Below, piece by piece: positions 1 to 8,342 of a stretch of DNA of 64,000 bases. Source of the stretch: DASQFY01 sp036397815 (lineage in GTDB: Bacteria; Chloroflexota; Limnocylindria; QHBO01); assembly GCA_036397815.1 (NCBI GenBank), contig DASWIE010000003.1, positions 1 through 64,000 of the forward strand. The letters run 5' to 3'. The translations under genes were made by a program, and so were the position numbers. Positions within the stretch are counted from its first letter, which is position 1; each line of letters starts with the position of its first letter. The notes under the pieces are model-generated. The model searched no databases. It saw only the letters and a program-made list of their open reading frames with translations, and was not told the origin of the DNA.

Positions 1-2
1 CC

Positions 3-773
3 CTGGACCCCACGACACGCGAGGCGCTGGCCGAGCTGCTGCTGGCGCTGGCCGACGACGAGTTCGTGCTCGGCTTCTGGGACTCCGAATGGACCGGCAT
101 CGCGCCGATCCTGGAGGAGGACGTGGCGATGAGCTCGGTCAGCCAGGACGAGATCGGGCATGCTAAGGCCTGGTACGAACTGCTTGCCGGCCTGACCGAT
201 GACGACGCGGACCGCATCGCATTCGGACGCGAGCCGGCCGGCTACCGGCACGCGGCGCTGATGAATCACGCGCGCATCGACTGGGCATTCACCGTGGCGC
301 GTCGCTACCTGTACGAGCACGCCGACGCGGCACGCCTGGAGTCGCTCGCCCGCTCGACGTACGCGCCGGTCGCCGAGCTGGCGGCCAAGATGCGGCGCGA
401 GGAGACCTATCACCTGCTGCACTTCGACCTCTGGCTGCGCCGCCTCGCGGACGCCGGTGGCGAGGCCCGCGAGCGGCTGGTCAGCTCTCTCGAGCGGCTC
501 TGGCCTGACGCGCAGGCCGTCTTCGCGCCGCTGGCGGGCGAGGTCATCCTGGTGAGCACGGGGATCCTGCCCGACGACCTCGAGTCCCTCCGCCGCCGAT
601 GGCTCGAGCGGGTGGTGCCGGTCCTGGAGAGCCTCGACCTCCCGGTACCGGCCCAGGCCGAGCGCGCCGCGCCGCCGGCGGGCGACGGCAGGACGCGGCG
701 CAGCGACGACTTCGCCTGGCTGCACAGCGAGTTCACGATGGTCGCCCGCTCGGACCAGGGGGCGACGTGGTAG
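3..773 (+). CDS. paaC: Phenylacetyl-CoA epoxidase subunit PaaC (5' partial)
   Basis: Structural subunit of the 1,2-phenylacetyl-CoA epoxidase, which with the catalytic PaaA subunit epoxidises phenylacetyl-CoA in aerobic phenylacetate degradation. The frame is open to the window edge and the upstream residues (LAELLLALADDEFVLG) fit the family N-terminus, so the true start lies outside the window and the internal GTG at 66 is not used. Visible family features are the ferritin-like four-helix carboxylate/histidine motifs EED..SQDEIGHA (about residues 38-53) and RREETYHLLHFDLWLRRL (about residues 128-145). PaaC keeps the fold but does not bind iron productively. The stop overlaps the GTG of paaD, so the two are translationally coupled. 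Confidence 0.85.
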   Translation: MDPTTREALAELLLALADDEFVLGFWDSEWTGIAPILEEDVAMSSVSQDEIGHAKAWYELLAGLTDDDADRIAFGREPAGYRHAALMNHARIDWAFTVARRYLYEHADAARLESLARSTYAPVAELAAKMRREETYHLLHFDLWLRRLADAGGEARERLVSSLERLWPDAQAVFAPLAGEVILVSTGILPDDLESLRRRWLERVVPVLESLDLPVPAQAERAAPPAGDGRTRRSDDFAWLHSEFTMVARSDQGATW

Positions 774-1300
774 CCCGCGCCCCGGCACGCGACACGCGCG
801 AGGCGGCCGTCTGGTCGGCGCTCGCCGAGATCGCCGATCCGGAGATCCCCGCCATCAGCGTCGTGGAGCTGGGCGTGATCGGCAAGGTGGCCTTCGCGCC
901 AACGCAGGGCGGCGGCGAGCGACTGAGCGTCGAGCTGCTGCCGACCTTCATCGGCTGCCCGGCCATCGACATCATGCGCGAGCAGATAGGGGAGCGGCTG
1001 CGGGCCCTGGAGATCGCCGACGAGGTGGCGGTCGAGGTCAGCTTCGGCGAACCCTGGACGTCGGAACGGATCACGCCGGCTGGGCGCGAGAAGCTGCGGG
1101 GCAGTGGATTCGCGCCACCGGTCCGCATCGGTCCATCCTTCGGCGAGGACCAGCTGTTGACCATGCTGCCCGTTGCGGAGTGCCCCTACTGCGGCTCGCG
1201 CAACACGACGCTGGAGAACCCATTCGGCCCGACCCTGTGCCGCGCCATCTACCACTGCGCCGACTGCCGTCAGCCGTTCGAGCACTTCAAGTCCGTCTGA
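767..1300 (+). CDS. paaD: Phenylacetate-CoA oxygenase subunit PaaD (MIP18/DUF59 family)
   Basis: 177 aa. It belongs to the phenylacetate-CoA oxygenase PaaJ/PaaD family, a MIP18-type protein thought to help iron loading or maturation of the epoxidase complex. The N-terminal DUF59/MIP18 domain (about residues 10-105) contains ALAEIADPEIPAISVVELG and the conserved FIGCPAID cysteine segment. The C-terminus is a zinc-ribbon-like module (CPYC, then CRAIYHCADC) ending in QPFEHFK, typical of PaaD. The GTG start at 767 was chosen because it overlaps the paaC stop (GTGGTAG) and matches family length; the frame is open further upstream only inside paaC. It is the last gene of the paa operon here. Confidence 0.85.
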   Translation: MVARAPARDTREAAVWSALAEIADPEIPAISVVELGVIGKVAFAPTQGGGERLSVELLPTFIGCPAIDIMREQIGERLRALEIADEVAVEVSFGEPWTSERITPAGREKLRGSGFAPPVRIGPSFGEDQLLTMLPVAECPYCGSRNTTLENPFGPTLCRAIYHCADCRQPFEHFKSV

Positions 1301-1314
1301 CGCCGGCCGTGCGC

Positions 1315-1320
1315 TACTCT
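1315..1320 (+). promoter_or_regulatory. Putative leaderless -10 box of thrS
   Basis: TACTCT lies exactly 7 nt upstream of the thrS ATG (TACTCT-N7-ATG) and no Shine-Dalgarno sequence is present, so transcription would begin at or next to the start codon. The same spacing recurs at ten other starts in the window. No clear -35 box is visible. Confidence 0.5.
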
Positions 1321-1327
1321 TCGCCGC

Positions 1328-3163
1328 ATGGCGATTGACTCAGACGAGGTCCGTACTGAAGCATCCGAGCTCCTCGATGCGGGTGCGCACGACCCGCTCG
1401 ACACGATGCGTCACTCCGCGGCCCACGTCATGGCAGCCGCCGTGCTCTCGCTCTTTCCGGGGGCCAAGCTGGGCATCGGTCCCGCCATCCGGGACGGCTT
1501 CTACTACGACTTCGACCTCCCTCGGGCGCTGACTCCTGCCGACCTCGAGGCGATCGAGGAGGGCATGCGCGCGCAGGTGGCCGCCGACCTGCCGTTCGAG
1601 CGGACCGAGCTCGACCGCCCCGCCGCGCTCGAGCAGCTGGCGAGCGACGGCCAGGACTACAAGGTCGAGATCGTACGCGACCTCCCTGAGGAGGACGCGC
1701 GGGTCGTCAGCTTCTACCGGCACGACGGCTTCAGCGACCTGTGCCGGGGACCGCACGTGGCGTCAACCGGCAGGCTGGGACCCTTCAAGCTGCTCAACTC
1801 GGCAGGCGCCTACTGGCGCGGCGACGAGAAGCGACCGATGCTGCAGCGAATCTACGGCACGGTCTGGGAATCCCAGGAGGACCTGGATCGATACCTGTGG
1901 CGCCTGGAAGCGGCGAAGAAGCGCGACCACCGCAAGCTGGGGCGCGACCTGGACCTGTTCAGCTTCCATCCCGAGTCACCGGCTGCGCCGTTCTGGCATC
2001 CGCGTGGCATGGCGCTGTGGCGGGCGCTCGAGGACTGGTCGCGCGAGGTCCGCCGCGACGGCGGGTTCTCTGAGGTGCGTACTCCGATCGTGGTGCGCAA
2101 GGAGCTGTGGGAGACATCGGGCCATTGGGAGCTGTACCAGGACAACATGTTCGTTCTGGACGACTACGATCACGTCTCGGGCCTGAAGCCGATGAACTGC
2201 CCGGAGGAGATGGTCATCTATAAGACCACCTCCCGCTCCTATCGCGACCTGCCCATGCGCTTCTCCGACTACTCGAACCTGATGCGTCGCGAGCGAACCG
2301 GGGCGCTGGCCGGCATGTTCCGCGTCCGGCAGCTGACCCAAGACGACAGCCACGTCTTCTGCCGCGAGGACCAGGTGGTCGACGAGGTGAACCTGGCCCT
2401 GTCGCTCGTTCAGAAGCAGTACGCCCCGTTCGGGCTGAAGCCGACCTTCAAGCTGGCCACGCGGCCGGAGAAGCGGCTCGGCTCCGACGAGTTCTGGGAG
2501 ATGGCCGAAGGGAAGCTGCGGGAGTCGCTCGAGGCGGGCGAGATTCCCTACACGGTGGATCCTGGCGGCGCGACCTTCTACGCACCCAAGATTGACGTCT
2601 ACGTCGAGGACGCGCTGGGCCGCGAGTGGCAGATGCCGACGATTCAGCTCGACTACCAGCTCCCGCAGCGCTTCGACCTGGAGTACCGCGCGGCCGATGG
2701 TGGCTTCGAGCGGCCGGTGGTGATCCACTACGCCATCTACGGCAGCTTCGAGCGCTTCATCGGGGTCATCACCGAGCACTACGCGGGAGCGTTTCCCGCC
2801 TGGCTGGCGCCGGTGCAGGCGATGGTGATCCCGATCGCCGACCGGCACGTCGAGTACGCCGCGCGGGTGCGCGACGAGCTGATCGCGGCCGACCTGCGCG
2901 CCGAGGTAGACGACCGCTCGGAGCGGATGCAGGCCAAGCTGCGGGACGCCCAGGAGCAGAAGATCCCCGTCATGCTGGTGGTGGGGGATCGGGACGTCGA
3001 GGCTGATGCTGTCAGCCCGCGGCTGCGGACCGGCGAGTCGATGCAGGGCGTGCCGCTGGGCGAGTTCGTGGCCGACCTGCGACGCCGGGTCGCGGCGCGC
3101 GAGCTCTGGCCCTACGCCGAGGATGGGGACAGCGGCGATAGCGCCGGCGTTGCCGCCACCTAG
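1328..3163 (+). CDS. thrS: Threonyl-tRNA synthetase, TGS-less
   Basis: 611 aa. Charges tRNA-Thr with threonine in the cytoplasm. The editing domain starts almost at once: zinc-binding HSAAH at residues 29-33 and the later LCRGPHV segment. The class II catalytic core follows (about 205-505) with motif 2 (MRRERTGAL) and motif 3 (YGSFERFIGVITEHYAG), then the anticodon-binding domain (about 505-595). The usual N-terminal TGS domain of about 60 aa is absent and cannot be recovered, because paaD ends only 27 nt upstream. The stop codon TAG belongs to the inverted-repeat element that begins near 3150, so insertion of the element may have set the C-terminus. Confidence 0.95.
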   Translation: MAIDSDEVRTEASELLDAGAHDPLDTMRHSAAHVMAAAVLSLFPGAKLGIGPAIRDGFYYDFDLPRALTPADLEAIEEGMRAQVAADLPFERTELDRPAALEQLASDGQDYKVEIVRDLPEEDARVVSFYRHDGFSDLCRGPHVASTGRLGPFKLLNSAGAYWRGDEKRPMLQRIYGTVWESQEDLDRYLWRLEAAKKRDHRKLGRDLDLFSFHPESPAAPFWHPRGMALWRALEDWSREVRRDGGFSEVRTPIVVRKELWETSGHWELYQDNMFVLDDYDHVSGLKPMNCPEEMVIYKTTSRSYRDLPMRFSDYSNLMRRERTGALAGMFRVRQLTQDDSHVFCREDQVVDEVNLALSLVQKQYAPFGLKPTFKLATRPEKRLGSDEFWEMAEGKLRESLEAGEIPYTVDPGGATFYAPKIDVYVEDALGREWQMPTIQLDYQLPQRFDLEYRAADGGFERPVVIHYAIYGSFERFIGVITEHYAGAFPAWLAPVQAMVIPIADRHVEYAARVRDELIAADLRAEVDDRSERMQAKLRDAQEQKIPVMLVVGDRDVEADAVSPRLRTGESMQGVPLGEFVADLRRRVAARELWPYAEDGDSGDSAGVAAT

Positions 3164-3303
3164 CAATGTGGTTACTGCTAAGCGGCTATTTCGGGCGGGT
3201 AGTCACACTTCTACGGCCTACTCACGCTCAACAAATACTCATGCGAGACGCCGCGCGCCCGGTTGTGTCGCTTACAACCAACGTGGTTACTGAGAGACGG
3301 GAA
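3150..3303 (+). repeat. Palindromic inverted-repeat element, family 1, copy A
   Basis: About 154 bp at the thrS 3' end. The left terminus (from about 3150) carries TAGCAATGTGGTTACTGCTA followed by AGCG. The right terminus (3267-3303) carries CGCTTAC, GTGGTTACTGAG and GACGGGAA. The termini are inverted copies of one imperfect palindrome followed inward by TAAGCG. A central CACGCTCA (3222-3229) is shared with the other copies at 28.7, 44.8 and 59.7 kb. There is no ORF inside and no target-site duplication is visible. Confidence 0.75.
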
Positions 3304-3329
3304 CTGGGCCGAAAACGGGGCTGGCGCAC

Positions 3330-3695
3330 GTGAGAAAGATGCGTGGCGTTGGGCAGCTGGCCCTGGCGTCGACCGATCCGGGTCGCGTCGCCGAATTTTA
3401 CGAGGCGGCATTCGGATTCCGCCGCCGCGCCGGCGACGAGACCGGCGTCGACCTGGAGCTGGGCGGCTTCGAGCTCAGCTTCCGCCGCGGCGAGCGTGCC
3501 ACGCGCGAGGGCATGCAGATTGGCTTCCGGGTCGACACCGCCTCCGAGGTCGACGCCTGGGCCCAGGAGCTGGGCCAGCGCGGGTTCGCGCTGGTCGGGC
3601 CACCATCGGGCGACCGATGGGAGGGAACCCGCTCCTTCCGGGTGGCGGACCCCGATGGACGCCAGGTGGCGGTCTTCTACGACTATCCGAATTGA
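3330..3695 (+). CDS. VOC-family (glyoxalase/bleomycin-resistance-like) protein
   Basis: 121 aa. A single vicinal-oxygen-chelate domain: the opening GQLALASTDPGRVAEFYEAAFGF is the typical first beta-alpha unit, and the end FRVADPDGRQVAVFYDYPN is the closing strand with DPDG. Members bind divalent metal and act as dioxygenases, lyases or resistance proteins; the substrate cannot be deduced. The start is either GTG 3330 or ATG 3339 (MRGVGQ), with no strong ribosome-binding site for either. It sits between the repeat element and the cyclase/AAA gene, 12 nt upstream of the latter, and is probably co-transcribed with it. Confidence 0.8.
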   Translation: MRKMRGVGQLALASTDPGRVAEFYEAAFGFRRRAGDETGVDLELGGFELSFRRGERATREGMQIGFRVDTASEVDAWAQELGQRGFALVGPPSGDRWEGTRSFRVADPDGRQVAVFYDYPN

Positions 3696-3707
3696 CGATG
3701 TAGACCG

Positions 3708-6700
3708 ATGACCGTCGCCGAGCGCGCCTGTCCCAGCTGCGGATCCGGCAACCCCGAGCGGTCTCGGTTCTGCTGGTCTTGTGGCACGGGGTTGGCGGTC
3801 GAAGGCACCGCTCCAGCCGAGACGCGGAAGACGGTGACCATCTTGTTCTGCGATGCCACCTCGTCCACCGCATTGGGGGAGAAGCTCGACCCCGAATCGC
3901 TGCGGAACCTGATGACGCGCTACTTCGATGTGATGCGCGCGGTGATCCAATTCCACGGCGGCGTGATCGAGAAGTTCATCGGCGACGCGGTCATGGCCGT
4001 ATTCGGAGTTCCAACCCTTCACGAGGACGACGCACTGCGCGCCTGCCGGGCAGCGGTCGAGATCCGCGAGCGGCTGGCCAGTCTCGACGCCGAGATCCGC
4101 GCCGACCAGGGCGCCACCATCGAGTGGCGGATGGGGGTCAACACCGGCGAGGTCGTGGCCGGAGACGCCAGCGTCGGCCAGCGGATCGTGACCGGCGACG
4201 CGGTCAACGTCGCGGCGCGCCTGGAGGCAGCGGCGACGCCTGGCGAGATCCTGCTCGGCCCGGACACGCATGCGCTGGTCCGCGCGGCAGTCACCGCCGA
4301 GGCGCTCGAGCCGCTGCCGCTCAAGGGCAAGGCCGAGCCAGTGCCCGCCTGGCGGCTGATGGAGGTGCTCGACACCACCTATCGACACGTCCGTCCGCTG
4401 GAGGCGCCGCTGGTCGGACGGCGCCGGCCGCTGCGCCTGCTCGACGAGGCCTTCCGCGAGTCTGTCGAGGAGCGGATCTGCCACCTGTTCACCATCCTCG
4501 GCGTGGCGGGGGTGGGGAAGTCGCGGCTGGTCGACGAGTTCACCGCGTCGCTGGGGGATCAGGCCCGGCTGGCCACCGGTCGCTGCCTGGCCTATGGCCA
4601 CGGCATCACCTACTGGCCGGTGGCCGAGGCCATCCGCCATGGAGCCGGCATCGCCGAGGGTGACCCGCCGGAGACGGCGATCGCCCGGCTGCGCGAGGTG
4701 CTTGGCGCGGAGCCGGAGGCCGAACGGATCGCGGCAATTGTGGGCGGTCTGCTGGGCATCGAGGACAGCCCGCCGGCGCCGGACGAGATCTTCTGGGCCA
4801 TCCGCAAGACGTTCGAGGCGCTGGCCCGCAGCCAACCGCTGGTCCTGGTCTTCGATGACGTGCACTGGGGCGAGCCCACCTTCCTGGACCTGGTCGAGCA
4901 CATCGCCGACTGGACGCGCGACGCGCCGATCCTGCTGATCGTGATGGCCCGCGCCGAGCTCCTGGAGAAGCGGCCGGCGTGGGGCGGCGGCAAGCGGTGG
5001 GCAACCACCATGTCGCTCGAGCCCCTGTCGGAGGTGGAGAGTGAGGAGCTGGTCGCCAGCCTGCTGGGACGCACCGAGCTGCCGCCCGAGATGCGAGGCC
5101 AGATCAGTCGGGCAGCGGAGGGAAATCCGCTGTTCGTCGAGGAGCTGCTCGGCAAGCTGATCGACGACGGCTTCCTGGTGACGGCCGGTGACGGATGGTC
5201 CGCCCTGGGTGACATGCATCAGCTGGTCATCCCGCCCACGATCCAGGCCCTCCTGGCGGCCCGCCTGGATGGGCTCAACGGCGAGGAGCGGTCGGTCATC
5301 GAGCGCGCCGCCGTGGAGGGCAAGGTCTTCCATCGCGGGGCCGTGACGGAGCTGGCGCCGGAGCCGATGCGCGGGCAGGTTCGCGAGCGGCTGGCGAGCC
5401 TGATGCGCATGGAGCTCGTCCGTCCCGACCAGGCGTCGTTCGCAGGCGAGGAGGCGTATCGGTTCCGGCATCTGTTGATCCGTGATGCCGCGTATCAAGC
5501 CCTCGCCAAGCAGACTCGCTCAGAGCTGCATGAGCGGTTCGCCGCCTGGCTCGAGCGCGTCGCCGCCGATCGCCTGTCCGAGTACGAGGAGATCGTGGCC
5601 TACCACCTGGAACAGGCCTATCGCTACCGGATCGAACTCGGCCCGGCCGACGCCCGCGCGCAGGAGCTGGCGCGTCGAGCCGGGAGCCTGCTGGCCGACG
5701 CCGGTGAGCGGGCCGACGCGCGCGCGGATGTTGCCGCAACCATCGACCTGCTGGGCCGAGCCGTCGAGCTGTTGCCGGAGGACGTGCCACGACGACGCCG
5801 GCTGCTCGTCACGCTCGGCTTCCGGTATTACGACGGCGGCGATGCGCCGCGCGCTGAGGAGATCCTGACCAGTGCGATCGCGGAGGCAGACCGCGCCGGT
5901 GACGAAGGCGCGAGCGCGCTGGCCGCGCTTGTCCTGGCCGCGGTGCGGATGTCGACACGTTCTCCCGAGATGTCGGAATCGTTGCGAGAGGTGGAACGAC
6001 TTACCGCGACCCTGGAACGCGTGGGCGATGAGGCCGGGGCACGCCTGGGACAGGCCTGGGCCGCGTTCGTGCTGTTCGGAATGGGTCGTGCGGGCGAAGC
6101 GAGGTCACGGGCCGAGGCCCTCGTCGAGCTGGGCGAAGGGGACGAGTTCTGGCGCTCGGAGGCTCGGATGGCCAGGGGCGCGGCAATGGTCTTCGGTCCC
6201 ACGCCGATCGACGAGGCCATTCGCGAAATTCAGGCAGCCTTGGACCGCGCCGCAGCGCGCGGGCCGTCACTCGGAGCCTATATGGGCCTCGCGCGGCTGC
6301 AGGCTCTCCAGGGTCGCCTCGCTGAGGCGCGCGAGCTGCTCGCGCGCGCGCAGGCGGCATCCGAGGAGCTCGGCAACCGACAAATGCTGGCGTCGATCGC
6401 CGAGGTCGCGGGACGACTCGAACACCAGGCGGGCGACCTTACCGAGGGCGCCAGACTCCTGCGTGAGTCATATGAAGCGATGACCGCGCTCGGGGACCGG
6501 TCGTTCGCGTCGACGATTGCTGTGGGGCTGGGTGAGGTTCTCCTCGACCTCGGCGACGATGCCGAGGCGATGCGGTTTGGGACCATCGCGCGGGACACCT
6601 CTTCGACCGACGACGTGGCCTCCCAGGCCGGCGGGCGATCGGTGCAGGCGCGGGTCCTGTCTCGGCGTGGTGGGCACGACGCCGCGGAGGCGTTGGCCCA

Positions 6701-6914
6701 GGAGGCGGTCGCGATCAGGGCCAAGACGGACTATCTCGATCAGCACGGCGGAGCCCTGGTCCACCTTGCGCATGTGCTCCGCGATTCCGGCAAGGCGGAC
6801 GAAGCGTTGGCTGCAGCTCGCCAGGCACTGGCCCTTTACGAGCAGAAGGGAGCGACCTACTACGTCGACAAAACCCAGGGCCTGATCGACGACTGGACGG
6901 CCGATGCTCGTTGA
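3708..6914 (+). CDS. Zinc ribbon-class III nucleotidyl cyclase-AAA ATPase-TPR signalling protein
   Basis: 1068 aa multidomain protein. An N-terminal zinc ribbon (CPSC at 8-11, CWSC at 22-25) is followed by a class III adenylate/guanylate cyclase domain (about 42-225), with both metal aspartates apparently present (FCDATSS and FIGDAVMAVFG). A predicted AAA/STAND ATPase has Walker A GVAGVGKS (about 265-272) and Walker B LVLVFDDVHW (about 377-386). The long alpha-helical C-terminus (about 640-1068) looks like TPR repeats. The architecture is widespread in soil bacteria and is thought to couple ligand or partner sensing to cyclic nucleotide synthesis; substrate choice (cAMP or cGMP) is not resolved. 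The start context is AGACCGATG, without a ribosome-binding site. Confidence 0.85.
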   Translation: MTVAERACPSCGSGNPERSRFCWSCGTGLAVEGTAPAETRKTVTILFCDATSSTALGEKLDPESLRNLMTRYFDVMRAVIQFHGGVIEKFIGDAVMAVFGVPTLHEDDALRACRAAVEIRERLASLDAEIRADQGATIEWRMGVNTGEVVAGDASVGQRIVTGDAVNVAARLEAAATPGEILLGPDTHALVRAAVTAEALEPLPLKGKAEPVPAWRLMEVLDTTYRHVRPLEAPLVGRRRPLRLLDEAFRESVEERICHLFTILGVAGVGKSRLVDEFTASLGDQARLATGRCLAYGHGITYWPVAEAIRHGAGIAEGDPPETAIARLREVLGAEPEAERIAAIVGGLLGIEDSPPAPDEIFWAIRKTFEALARSQPLVLVFDDVHWGEPTFLDLVEHIADWTRDAPILLIVMARAELLEKRPAWGGGKRWATTMSLEPLSEVESEELVASLLGRTELPPEMRGQISRAAEGNPLFVEELLGKLIDDGFLVTAGDGWSALGDMHQLVIPPTIQALLAARLDGLNGEERSVIERAAVEGKVFHRGAVTELAPEPMRGQVRERLASLMRMELVRPDQASFAGEEAYRFRHLLIRDAAYQALAKQTRSELHERFAAWLERVAADRLSEYEEIVAYHLEQAYRYRIELGPADARAQELARRAGSLLADAGERADARADVAATIDLLGRAVELLPEDVPRRRRLLVTLGFRYYDGGDAPRAEEILTSAIAEADRAGDEGASALAALVLAAVRMSTRSPEMSESLREVERLTATLERVGDEAGARLGQAWAAFVLFGMGRAGEARSRAEALVELGEGDEFWRSEARMARGAAMVFGPTPIDEAIREIQAALDRAAARGPSLGAYMGLARLQALQGRLAEARELLARAQAASEELGNRQMLASIAEVAGRLEHQAGDLTEGARLLRESYEAMTALGDRSFASTIAVGLGEVLLDLGDDAEAMRFGTIARDTSSTDDVASQAGGRSVQARVLSRRGGHDAAEALAQEAVAIRAKTDYLDQHGGALVHLAHVLRDSGKADEALAAARQALALYEQKGATYYVDKTQGLIDDWTADAR

Positions 6915-6940
6915 CCGGATGTTCGAAATCGGTGTAAGAT
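6911..6940 (+). promoter_or_regulatory. Sigma-70-type promoter of the infC operon
   Basis: TTGACC (6911-6916), an 18-nt spacer, then TAAGAT (6935-6940). This is the best canonical housekeeping promoter in the window. It overlaps the stop codon of the upstream cyclase/AAA gene and gives infC a leader of about 70 nt. Confidence 0.7.
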
Positions 6941-6964
6941 CCGCGGGCGTTTTCGCGTGATGTG

Positions 6965-6992
6965 GGCCACCTGCCCGACTCGGCCGGTGGCC
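6965..6992 (+). promoter_or_regulatory. Hairpin in the infC leader
   Basis: GGCCACC (6965-6971) pairs perfectly with GGTGGCC (6986-6992) across a 14-nt loop, ending 9 nt before the AAGGAG ribosome-binding site (7002-7007). There is no T-run, so a simple terminator is unlikely. IF3/L20 operon leaders are autoregulated in several bacteria, so a regulatory role is plausible but unproven. Confidence 0.4.
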
Positions 6993-7017
6993 TGTCTGTT
7001 GAAGGAGCGACGACACC

Positions 7018-7704
7018 ATAAGTAGGGACCTGAGAATCAACGAGATGATCCGCGTTCGTGAAGTGCGGGTCATCGACGATGAGGGGCAGCAGCTGGGCGT
7101 CTTGCCGACGTCTGAGGCGCTCGCCCTGGCCCAGGAGAAGGGGCTCGACCTCGTGGAGGTCGCGCCGACGGCGGTCCCACCGGTGTGTCGAATCCTCGAC
7201 TTCGGCCAGTACAAATACGAGCTGCAGAAGCGCGAGCGCGAGGCAAAGCGAAAGCAGAAGTCGCAGACCTTCAAGGAGATTCGGCTCCGGGTCAAGATCG
7301 ACGTCAACGACCTGCGGACGAAGCTGCGACGGGCCGGGGAGTTCCTGGACGAGGGTGACCGGGTCAAGGTCACGGTCCAGTTCCGAGGCCGGGAGATGAG
7401 CCACGCCAACCTTGGCCGCGACCTCCTCGACCGGGCGGCCGGGCTGCTGACCGAGCACGGCATCGTGGAGCGACAGCCGCTCCTCGAGGGCCGGAACATG
7501 TACATCGTCATGGCGCCGCTCGAGAAGCGGATCGAGAAGAAGACCGGCAACGGCGAGGTGGCCGCGGCCGGGCCGCAGGGGACCGGCGAGGCGCCGGCCG
7601 GCGGACAGACAATCGGCGACGCGCTCACCGCCAAGGGGATGGCTCCGACAGCGACGGTCGAGCCCGAAGCGGCGGATGAGACGAAGTCGGCGGAGCAGGG
7701 ATAA
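7018..7704 (+). CDS. infC: Translation initiation factor IF-3
   Basis: 228 aa. Binds the 30S subunit, prevents premature 50S joining and checks start-codon pairing. The first ATG (7045) lies inside the conserved N-terminus. The family motif DLRINE..IRVREVRVID begins upstream, and the only sensible start is ATA at 7018, 10 nt after a perfect AAGGAG. Rare start codons (AUU in E. coli) underlie IF3 autoregulation, so an AUA start fits the family. The N domain is followed by the C domain (KYELQKREREAKRKQK, then VKIDVNDLRTKL, then KVTVQFRGREM). A low-complexity Gly/Ala-rich tail of about 45 aa follows. First gene of infC-rpmI-rplT. Confidence 0.93.
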   Translation: MSRDLRINEMIRVREVRVIDDEGQQLGVLPTSEALALAQEKGLDLVEVAPTAVPPVCRILDFGQYKYELQKREREAKRKQKSQTFKEIRLRVKIDVNDLRTKLRRAGEFLDEGDRVKVTVQFRGREMSHANLGRDLLDRAAGLLTEHGIVERQPLLEGRNMYIVMAPLEKRIEKKTGNGEVAAAGPQGTGEAPAGGQTIGDALTAKGMAPTATVEPEAADETKSAEQG

Positions 7705-7709
7705 GACCA

Positions 7710-7907
7710 GTGCCGAAGATCAAGACACACAAGGGAACCGCCAAGCGGTTCAAGAAGACCGGATCCGGGAAGTGGGTCCGGCCGAAGGCGTGGCGCGGCC
7801 ACCACCTGGAGATCAAGTCGAGCCGCCGCACGCGCCGCTACGCCGGCAAGGCGGTCGTCTCGCCCACCCACGCGAAGCAGCTCGAGCGGCTGCTGCCGCA
7901 CGCCTAG
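7710..7907 (+). CDS. rpmI: 50S ribosomal protein L35
   Basis: 65 aa, full family length. Basic protein of the large subunit; the start PKIKTHKGTAKRFKKTGSGK is the family signature. The GTG start at 7710 is only 5 nt after the infC stop. A GGAG-like segment inside the infC 3' end may serve as ribosome-binding site. Middle gene of the conserved infC-rpmI-rplT operon. Confidence 0.97.
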   Translation: MPKIKTHKGTAKRFKKTGSGKWVRPKAWRGHHLEIKSSRRTRRYAGKAVVSPTHAKQLERLLPHA

Positions 7908-7916
7908 GCTGGACCG

Positions 7917-8276
7917 ATGCCTCGAGTCAAGCGCGGCGTCGCCGCGCACAAGCGTCACAAGCGGCTGCTCGCCCAGGCCCACGGCCGGCGCGGCACGCGC
8001 TCAACGCTGATCCGTCCGGCGCGAGAGGCGCTCTTCCACGCGCTGGTCTACGCCTACCGCGACCGCAAGGCCCGCAAGCGCGACATGCGCCGCCTCTGGA
8101 TCGAGCGCATCAACGCCGCCTCGCGACAGCACGGCCTGCCATATGGCCGCTTCATCGCCGGCCTGAAGTCCGCCGGCGTGGAGGTCGACCGCAAGGTGCT
8201 GGCCGACCTGGCCGTGCGTGAGCCGGCAGCCTTCGGCAAGATGGTCGAGACCGCCAAGGCCTCCTTTACCACCTAG
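7917..8276 (+). CDS. rplT: 50S ribosomal protein L20
   Basis: 119 aa. Early-assembly 23S rRNA-binding protein and, in several bacteria, the repressor of its own operon. The basic helical N-terminus (PRVKRGVAAHKRHKRLLAQA) and the globular C-terminal RLWIERINAASRQHG are diagnostic. Its ATG lies inside GGACCGATG, one of 22 copies of that nonamer, with no recognisable Shine-Dalgarno sequence. Last gene of the operon, followed by a terminator. Confidence 0.97.
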   Translation: MPRVKRGVAAHKRHKRLLAQAHGRRGTRSTLIRPAREALFHALVYAYRDRKARKRDMRRLWIERINAASRQHGLPYGRFIAGLKSAGVEVDRKVLADLAVREPAAFGKMVETAKASFTT

Positions 8277-8307
8277 CCGGCGTCCTCGAGACGCCGGCGC
8301 CCATCGG

Positions 8308-8342
8308 CCCTGCTCCAAATCGGAGCGGGGTCGTTTGTTTTC
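8308..8342 (+). terminator. Intrinsic terminator after rplT
   Basis: CCCTGCTCC (8308-8316) and GGAGCGGGG (8322-8330) form a 9-bp stem with one T-G wobble around an AAATC loop, followed by the T-rich tract TCGTTTGTTTT. A second hairpin without a T-run, CCGGCGTC-CTCGA-GACGCCGG (8277-8297), starts directly after the rplT stop. The rest of the gap to pheS (8343-8478) holds a GGACCGATG copy (8357-8365) and no other feature I can name. Confidence 0.8.

Noticed and set aside
3228..5498. 756-codon minus-strand frame opposite the cyclase/AAA gene
   Set aside because: Shadow frame with low-complexity composition; the plus-strand gene shows all domain motifs.
7045..7047. ATG as infC start
   Set aside because: It lies inside the conserved DLRINE..IRVREV segment and has no ribosome-binding site, whereas ATA 7018 has AAGGAG 10 nt upstream.
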